Shown here piece by piece: positions 57,138 to 64,000 of a stretch of 64,000 bases of DNA. The notes beneath the pieces are model-generated. The model saw nothing but the letters and a program-made list of their open reading frames with translations. It did not search any database and was not told the DNA's origin. Both the position numbers and the translations under genes were made by a program. Location: contig JBCFYV010011135.1 of assembly GCA_039000515.1 (NCBI GenBank), positions 16,957,191-17,021,190 on the forward strand. Reading direction: 5' to 3'. Within the stretch, counting starts at the first letter, position 1. Each line of letters begins with the position of its first letter. This DNA is from Timema cristinae. Its lineage: Eukaryota; Arthropoda; Insecta; Phasmatodea; Timematidae.

Positions 57138-57357
57138 TTTGCATCGCGTTTTACTACCCATTCGGGTTCTACTCTTGCGCACTAACTACGTAAGTGGTTT
57201 TAGGGAGTAGGAAGGTTATATTTAGAAGAATTGTACCTGCATTTTTGTGGGAGGAGAGTAAATAGCCATTTCGAAAAAAAAAAAAAAAACTCTCCTCAAT
57301 ACACCCAACCGAGATTCAAAACTCAATCTTCCCGTTATCAGCACGAGACTTAGACCA
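57138..57357 (-). mobile_element. SINE family C, head incomplete
   Basis: GCATCGCGTTTTACTACCCA, GGAGTAGGAAGGTTATATTT, GCATTTTTGTGGGAGGAGAG, a poly-A run, CCCAACCGAGATTCAAAACT and CCGTTATCAGCACGAGACTT. A hAT-like element abuts its head. Confidence 0.8.
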
Positions 57358-57763
57358 GGGTTCGGCACCCTTTTATGGTCCCGATCTACTAAAATTATTA
57401 CCAACGATCTCGCAATTACTACTTATCGTTTCCCCAATAAACTTTTACTTTTTTTTTGTATATTAATATTATATTTATTCCTTAAAATTAACATCATCAA
57501 AATACTTTGGTTCCACCCATTTTTATAAAAATATATAAAATAGATAAAATATTTTATTTTTATATTATACAGTTTCATTTTATTATAATAATTACCGATT
57601 ATGGCCGATAAAGATTATTTTGGTCACACTCAAATATTATTCGAAAGTATTTTATATATTTGCGAGTTTATTAGATTCAAATATCAACTTTTAATGACGA
57701 TATATTTTTATTACTTGACCAACTGAAAAATGACTGAAAATAGACCAGTTGCCAACCACTGCC
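57358..57763. mobile_element. hAT-type MITE, degenerate
   Basis: Ends CAGGGTTCGGCACCC and GTTGCCAACCACTG are imperfect inverse repeats of hAT type. No 8-bp duplication found. Confidence 0.5.
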
Positions 57764-57924
57764 CCCCACCCCTCCCGTAAAATATTTGTTTTCTTTATGA
57801 GAGTTCACTGATTCATTTATTTAGGATAAAACATAGGCTTATTTACTTCATAATTATTTTTCTCTCATCCTACCCTTATTTTCGGAGAGGGGTTTAGTTT
57901 AAGATTTTTTCAAATTTTATGACA

Positions 57925-58062
57925 AAAAAAACACCTGTTTTTATTTTATTCAAAATAAATAAAATATTGCTCTAGTAAAAACATTTACCAATATAGTTTT
58001 CTAAGCGCAGTAGTCTCAACACTTTTTGTATATTTGTCGTGACCGGGTCTCGGAATTTGATG
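57925..58062. mobile_element. Foldback MITE F1 fragment
   Basis: TTTTTATTTTATTCAAAATA, AAATATTGCTCTAGTAAAAA and a diverged core. One arm only. Confidence 0.4.
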
Positions 58063-58766
58063 ACATGTTATATATATATATTTACGTCACAGACAATGCT
58101 CATGTATAGACATAAATTCTTTTCACAATCCACTGGTTGTGGAAACAATTTAATTCAAATAATTTATTACTAATTTTATACGTTTTTTATTCTTAGGACA
58201 TATTTTCTTGGCTTGTATCATCTTTGGATCTTTTTAGGCAATTTTAAGTCATATGTATACATTTTTGTATCAGTTTTAGCCATTTATGTTGAAAGAGTTT
58301 ATTTATAATTACTATCAATATCTTATAAATGCATAAAGATTTAAACATAGGCCTAAATATTTTCACCACACAGTTGTAGTAATGAGAATATAATGTAGGC
58401 AATGAGCTTTTTATTTCTTTGCCTGATTATATATATATTTTTTCTAAGTATAGATATAGATTCGTACATATATCAATTAAGTATGCATATCATATATAGC
58501 CCTATTCGTTTCCATTTGTAATGCATATGTCATAACGCCCCCGAGTATTGAGTCGATCTCAAGTTTGAGTTGAATAAGAATATAGTTTTAAAACTTAATT
58601 ATGTTAGTTAAAAACAAATATTATATGTATTAATGATATTTAATATTATTTAGTGAAAAAAAATACATATATTTAAAATAAAATATTTTTTTAAACTTGT
58701 TTACAAATAGATAAAAAAAACATATTAATTTATAAAATTAACTTTTAAATATACTGTAATAGTAAC

Positions 58767-59022
58767 GGGTGACCAGGCGGTCTAGGGGTTCTTTGCTGGG
58801 GGTCCGGGGATCAATCCTCGGTCCCGGCACAGATCTAGCTTATTGCCAAAACCCTTCCTTCACCTCTGACATTATATCCTTGTGAATGTGTGGAATGCCA
58901 GGTCTCCCCCGTGGTTCGGATCCCACGTTAAACTGTAGGTCCTCCATTTCATCTCACAATCACCCTACCATTACACATTAGCATAAGTGCGTATAACCCG
59001 AACGGGCAGTAAGACGCGGTGC

Positions 59023-59081
<59 letters not shown>

Positions 59082-59085
59082 TGTT
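58767..59085 (+). mobile_element. SINE family A, full length, 8-bp TSD
   Basis: GGGTGACCAGGCGGTCTAGG, GGGGATCAATCCTCGGTCC (box B), CACGTTAAACTGTAGGTCCT, tail ATAACCCGAACGGGCAGTAA, then about 19 AAT triplets. ATAGTAAC flanks at 58759-58766 and 59086-59093. Confidence 0.93.
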
Positions 59086-59094
59086 ATAGTAACA

Positions 59095-59985
59095 GAAACA
59101 TTCATTTTGATCCAACTCAACATCGTCTAGAGTACAGCTCTTCCTGGGTGTGAACCACCTACCAGAGAAAGAATTTAGATCATTATTTATATATTTCATT
59201 TATTCTCTTCGATGAAATGAGATATATTTTTTACTATTATGTTTATGTAACAATGTCTATTATCTAATTAATGCTTTTTGGTGAAATTTGATGTTATCCA
59301 TTCTTTTACGTTTCTATAGCAATTTATATTATTCATTTATACTCGTTGGTGGAGTGGGATGTCATCCCATTATGTTTCTGTTACAATGTGTATTATTTTG
59401 TTTCACATATCTTACCAGTTTTAAGTATATAACCAATTTTAGTTAAGGAAGTGATATATTTTGTGGGATGCACCATAACATTTATTTAAAGAAAACATTT
59501 AATTCTTTAAAAATATTAATTTATTTCTTTCCTGTATAACTTAGACAGAAGAAGAAAGCGTGTCAGTTATCTTGTTTGCTTACTAGTCTCCGAGTAATTA
59601 TTTTGTTGCTTTCTCCAAAGCTGTCAATAAGAAACGTTAGTTTAAAGGCGGTCACAATGGACGACTATTAGTTTCTTTTCGCCATCATTCTTTCTTTTTA
59701 AGGACCTTTTTTGTACATGACAGATGAACAGACAGAAGTCAGATAGAGGAAGAACGGACGCCATTTTGATTGGTTACAAGCGCACTCATCTTCAGGATTT
59801 AGTTGTCCTATTTTTTTTTTACGTTTGTCTTTGGTTTTTTATTTACCAGAAAAAAATATTGAGCGTCAATTGACGTCAAGAATAAGATAACTTGGTGATT
59901 TTCATGCAAAAAATACTATAACCACATGCTATAATGTATTTTGTTAGTTTAATTATTTTTAGCACGTCTTTACGGGTTGTACGTA
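59095..59985. other. No gene recognised
   Basis: AT-rich. A local patch GACGCCATTTTGATTGG (about 59758) joins a YY1-like and an inverted CCAAT motif, and TGACGTCA is at 59871-59878, but no exon is linked. Confidence 0.3.
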
Positions 59986-59989
59986 TTTG

Positions 59990-60180
59990 AGGTGGGGATG
60001 AATGAAACGGAAAAATAGGCCAATATTTTTGCATTTATTATTATAGCAAAACTTTTTTTTTTGCGAAATAAATAAATATTACTTTAGTACAAACATAGAG
60101 TTTAATTTTCCTTCACATGGTGATATCAACAGTTGTTGAATATCTGTCAAGAGCATCGCGGCATTGGATGACAAACGATT
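59990..60180. mobile_element. Foldback MITE F1, left half
   Basis: GGTGGGGATGAATGAAACGG, TTATAGCAAAACTTTTTTTT and GGTGATATCAACAGTTGTTG, ending after the central region; the right arm is absent. Confidence 0.7.
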
Positions 60181-60184
60181 TAAA

Positions 60185-61935
60185 TGAAGAGGAAACTCTC
60201 TCACTCTCAAACAATTTAGAACACTCAACCATACATCTTTTAACTCTGACCTGATGATGATGATGATGCATATGAATAATCGAAACATGTAGAAGCTTAA
60301 AACGTTGCAGGGATTGCACAATATCCAAAGGACGGGGACTCAGATAAGGAAAGAATTCATTTTTACGTATCTTTTTCATTTCTTACAATATTTTTATTTT
60401 ATAAATAATTTGTTTAATTCCCAATACAACACAAGACAAGTAATATATGAATTTTACATCATCTTATCATATCACTGTTTTAATGAAAATTGACTCAAAA
60501 GTTCATAATTTTTAATATATTTCCAACTCTTTAGATGTTTGTTAAAACTTCAATGATTGTATTATTAATGTTATGATAAGATATTATAAGCTTGTAATTA
60601 TTATTACCAAAAACATTTTCATTCATAATTCAAGTATAATGTCTATATTATTGTTATATTACATCATATCCATGTTTTTTCATGCTAAATTAACACAATT
60701 TGGGCAACTTTATCAAAAATTCAATTCTACTACTAATTATCATAATCGTTCCTTATTTACTATTAAAATGTTTTTCATAAATATATTATTTGGTTTCACA
60801 AATCTTATGAGTTTTTTTTTGTAAATTCTCCATTTTAAGATAAAAGGAAGAGAAATTATGTGTGATGCATCGTCCATTTTTTTTAACATGAAGGAATATT
60901 TCTATTTTTTAAACGGATCCTAAGATAAACTGTACAAAGCCAAATTTTTCATTCATACAATTATCCATAATTATTTGAAAGTACCCCGATTGCAAACCTG
61001 CTCAATGGCTAATAATTTCCTATGAAGTTAGTTTATAAAAACGAGGAAAAGATCCAAGATTAATTAAAAACAATGGAGACTCATTGATGGCTCTCACCCC
61101 TTGCAAGTTGAGGCCTACACTTTGTGACAAGGTAACTGAACTTACTTTATAAAGACACGTTCCTTTAGTCTTTGCTGAGCAAACGTATGTCAAGCCCAGC
61201 TTTAATGTGTTTTTTTTTAGTAAGAAAAAAAAATACTGGACGAGTGTGAGGAAGACCTTCCGTTGTATTTTTAATGAATCGCCTCATCTCATTAACTGAG
61301 ATACAAGCTTTACACTTGCTCGCCTCTGAAAAGAAAAGAAGGGGTTAGTGAAAAGAGAGAGGGGTTAGGGGGTGTATTGGGTGGGGAAAAAAAGGGAAGA
61401 AAAGACAGTAAATAGCTACCTTTCGGGAAAACTAGAGGAAAGAGTTGAAAATAGGGGCGGACTGGACTCTTGAAAGAAACGGCGTAAAAATGTCAGTACA
61501 AGGAAGCTTGTTTGTGAGGCACGTGGGGTAAAAAAAAAAAAAATGTTAAGGGAATAAAAGTCTACACGAAAAACAAGGAAGAATTTCGTGAGATACGTGT
61601 ATGGAGGAATTTACAGTAAATGAGGCACTTTTTTTTTGTATTAGAAATTATTTAATCATAAATTAAAAGAGACTTTTTTAAACACTGAAGTGAATTTAAT
61701 TAATTTTTATTTTTAAGAAATAATTCTGGATACTACTATTCCTTTCATTTATATTTAGTTTGACACAGTGACGCCATCTGGGGGTGAAGGGGAAAGGGGA
61801 GGATGTGGAAGGATTATATCCACCCGAAAATTTGTTCAAAATGACACTCATAACACCGGCAAAGAAATATTGAAGTCTTTTATCCATAAAAATAAAAATC
61901 CATATTTAGATAAATGCATTTTTTTTATATCTAAT
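60185..61935. other. No gene recognised
   Basis: AT-rich with a purine-rich tract around 61325-61450 (GAAAAGAAAAGAAGGGG type). Open frames of 60-90 codons are AT-driven. Confidence 0.4.
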
Positions 61936-61939
61936 GATA

Positions 61940-62640
61940 TTTATTACGAGGAAATGGCTGAACATATTTTTATAAACTATCTCTCATTTTAAAGGTTAGG
62001 GGTCCAGGATGTCGGGAAAAATAAAATTTTCAAAAGAAGTTCTGATTTTCACAAAGAATTTTCAGATTTTCATTCTTTGTTTACATCATTATGGAAACCC
62101 TGATTTGTGCATGATTATTTATATATATATAATTAAAAATTTCTCTTGGTTACAAATAATACCAACTAGACTCTTACTTTAATGGTAAAGTAACACAAAA
62201 ATTATGTAAATATACAAATTGATGATACTATTTTAAAAATATATAATTTTATTTGAATCATTGATTTTTATTCCTTTCTCTTCTTTGTCCTTAAATATTT
62301 GTCTCTACTCTTAAATATAATTTGATAAGCCCTTTTGAGGTAATTCAATTTGCGATGAAATGACTGAACCGATTTTGACAAATGACCATTACTTTTTTAA
62401 GGTTAGGAGTTCAGGATGTCAGCAAAAACAGTAGTTTCTAACGAATCTTATTTTCCCAGCAAATTTTCGGCTTTTCATTTATTGTTGACATTTATATAGA
62501 AACCCTTATTTGTTCATGCTTTTATACCTGTAAATACTATATTTCTCCTTGGTTAAAAAAATAATAAACTCATTCTGCAGATACATTATTTCTCCTTGGT
62601 TAAAAATAATAACTCAACTTTTACTTAAGTCGTACGATGC
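61940..62640 (+). repeat. Imperfect tandem duplication, period about 410 bp
   Basis: AAGGTTAGGGGTCCAGGATG at 61992 matches AAGGTTAGGAGTTCAGGATG at 62399. CAGATTTTCATTCTTTGTTT / CGGCTTTTCATTTATTGTTG and GAAACCCTGATTTGTGCATG / GAAACCCTTATTTGTTCATG follow at constant spacing. TTTCTCCTTGGTTAAAA is duplicated again at 62541 and 62589. Confidence 0.75.
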
Positions 62641-62649
62641 AACAAATAT

Positions 62650-63335
62650 AAACATTACGACAAAAGTATATACGTACAATAAAACCAATCTTAGTATGTT
62701 AGAAATATATTATTTTGTTTGCGTTGATACTTTTATTCATTTTTTAATACTAACTGCTAATCACAAAATGGCCGTTATAATAGCTGATCTTGGCACATAT
62801 TTTACCTACACTTTTAAATTGAAGAATTAATTTCCTAGACTGGAGACATATTTATTGTTGTTGGAATGTTATTATTATTAATTCGCATTTAAATTAAAAA
62901 TATGGACTATAATTTGCAAATTATAAATAAAGTATAATATAAGTCAATTTCACGAAAATATTTTTCTACGTTTTGTTTCTCTCATGAATTATAAATTAAA
63001 GACGGTACAAAGATTTTTAAATATGTTCTGGCGTATATTATAATTTCAAACATTGATAAAATAAGATCTTTAAATGTGTTTAGATAACCAATTTTAATTG
63101 TTTAAGTATGGGTTTTGGTGTTCATTTTTTTTCAAAATATATCACAATAAAAATAAGTTCAGTTATGTTTCTTAGCTACCACTTATTTTTGAGTGTATGT
63201 TGATAATATTTAAAAGCAATATTTTATATCTTATGGATTATAATATTTCAATACAAATAATTTTAATTATATTTTCATGTTAATATAACATATATGTATA
63301 TATTAAAAATATAATTACTAAATAATGGTGCTCAC
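62650..63335. other. No gene recognised
   Basis: Very AT-rich, no element or exon supported. Confidence 0.4.
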
Positions 63336-63339
63336 AATT

Positions 63340-63690
63340 AGTCCCGAAGATATTTCACCTCCCCTACCCACTTCAACGTTCCCGTTAGACTAAAGAGAGT
63401 GCCAGTCTGAGGTGGCACGGCGTGTCATGCCAGATGACGTAATGAGTTTCACGTCACAGATGTCTTGAGACCGCAGTAGATTGCTATGGATGGTTCTAGG
63501 GTGTTCCATGACTAAAACCGTCTGGACTAGCACCAGGTTTTTCCATCAGTTCCACGCATGCGCCATGTTCTCCTTCCTCTACCTTTCTCTGCCCTCCTTA
63601 GAATTCCCCTCTATCCATTCTGGATCACGTGATGACTTTCGAAGATTATATATTGACATGTTTCGTCAGTATAGGTAGGCCTACTCTACC
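63340..63690. promoter_or_regulatory. GC-richer patch with CRE-like and E-box motifs
   Basis: ATGACGTAATGAG and CACGTCAC (63434-63457), CACGCATGCGCC (63556) and TCACGTGA (63624-63631) occur in a GC-balanced island. A 65-codon plus frame (63481-63678) spans it without a recognised domain. It may be a promoter or first exon of a gene to the right. Confidence 0.3.
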
Positions 63691-64000
63691 ACCGTCGAAT
63701 TTTTAGGGAAACTATGCACTGCCACTAGGCAAAATTAACCTTTCAGATTAAATAGTAAAATTGTGTTTATTGATTGAAATCAAATATTAAATTTTAAATC
63801 ATATTTCTGTCCCATTAATAAATGTTGTCACAACTGTGTTTGTCTTGAGGCCATTAGATGATGTTAGTATTTTTCCAAAAAATCATTTTTTTCTCTTTAA
63901 ATGCCGCCATTTAGAATATGGACTCCAATATATTTTATAATTAAAATGCCACAATATTGGAAGCGGATAGTAATTTCTTATATAATTTTTGATAGTGCCA

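Noticed and set aside
986..59020. Functional tRNA genes at the SINE heads
   Set aside because: Acceptor stems do not pair and each head runs into a SINE body with flanking duplications, so they are retroposed derivatives.
58978..59199. Leucine-rich minus-strand ORF
   Set aside because: The leucine run is the translation of the SINE (AAT)n tail.

Overview
This is an AT-rich animal (metazoan) nuclear sequence, probably from an arthropod or other invertebrate. The evidence is spliced genes with GT/AG introns, tRNA-headed SINEs with (AAT)n tails, foldback MITEs, hAT, Tc1/mariner, Harbinger and Helitron elements, decayed non-LTR retrotransposons, and long satellite arrays. There are no bacterial operons, rRNA genes or CRISPR arrays. 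The species call is inference only; the Helitron type and the decayed transposase and LINE families are ones I associate with arthropods.

Only two host genes are recognised with confidence. The 5' end of DRG1 (developmentally regulated GTP-binding protein 1) lies on the minus strand at 3238-5417 as three exons with clean splice sites, and the rest is off the left edge. A first coding exon of a two-pore-domain (K2P) potassium channel lies on the plus strand at 14246-14516, behind a CpG-rich leader and directly before an intronic minisatellite; no later K2P exon was recognised. Weak exon candidates are a 46-bp mini-exon at 56571-56616, an ORF at 32917-33246 (minus), an open stretch at 51517-51890 (minus), and a duplicated donor-like block at 42870-43146.

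Layout: 1-878 mariner-type transposase relic; 974-2650 SINEs and a Harbinger-like element carrying a broken MADF ORF; 3.2-5.7 kb DRG1 5' end with two MITEs in intron 2; 7.1-10.4 kb a complete non-autonomous hAT element with an exact 8-bp target duplication, plus an inverted partial copy; 11-16.5 kb foldback MITEs, SINEs and the K2P exon; 17.2-18.4 kb an 88-bp satellite; 22.3-26.8 kb a 58-bp satellite of about 77 units with higher-order structure; 28.0-28.7 kb a LINE C-terminus that has turned into a minisatellite; 30.5-31.9 kb a decayed copy of an uncharacterised invertebrate multigene family; 32-46.5 kb SINEs, foldback elements, a hAT transposase relic, a possible LTR and a LINE reverse-transcriptase relic; 47.1-48.1 kb a 31-bp minisatellite; 48-63 kb nested insertions (a Helitron in a SINE; a MITE and a SINE in another SINE), an element with a 9-bp duplication against a splice acceptor, and mostly unannotated AT-rich DNA.

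The most informative pattern is the SINE set. At least two unrelated tRNA-like heads are joined to one common 3' tail, which contains a conserved ACCCGAACGGGT hairpin and ends in (AAT)n. That is the arrangement expected when different SINEs use the same LINE reverse transcriptase. I saw no convincing new multi-gene system.
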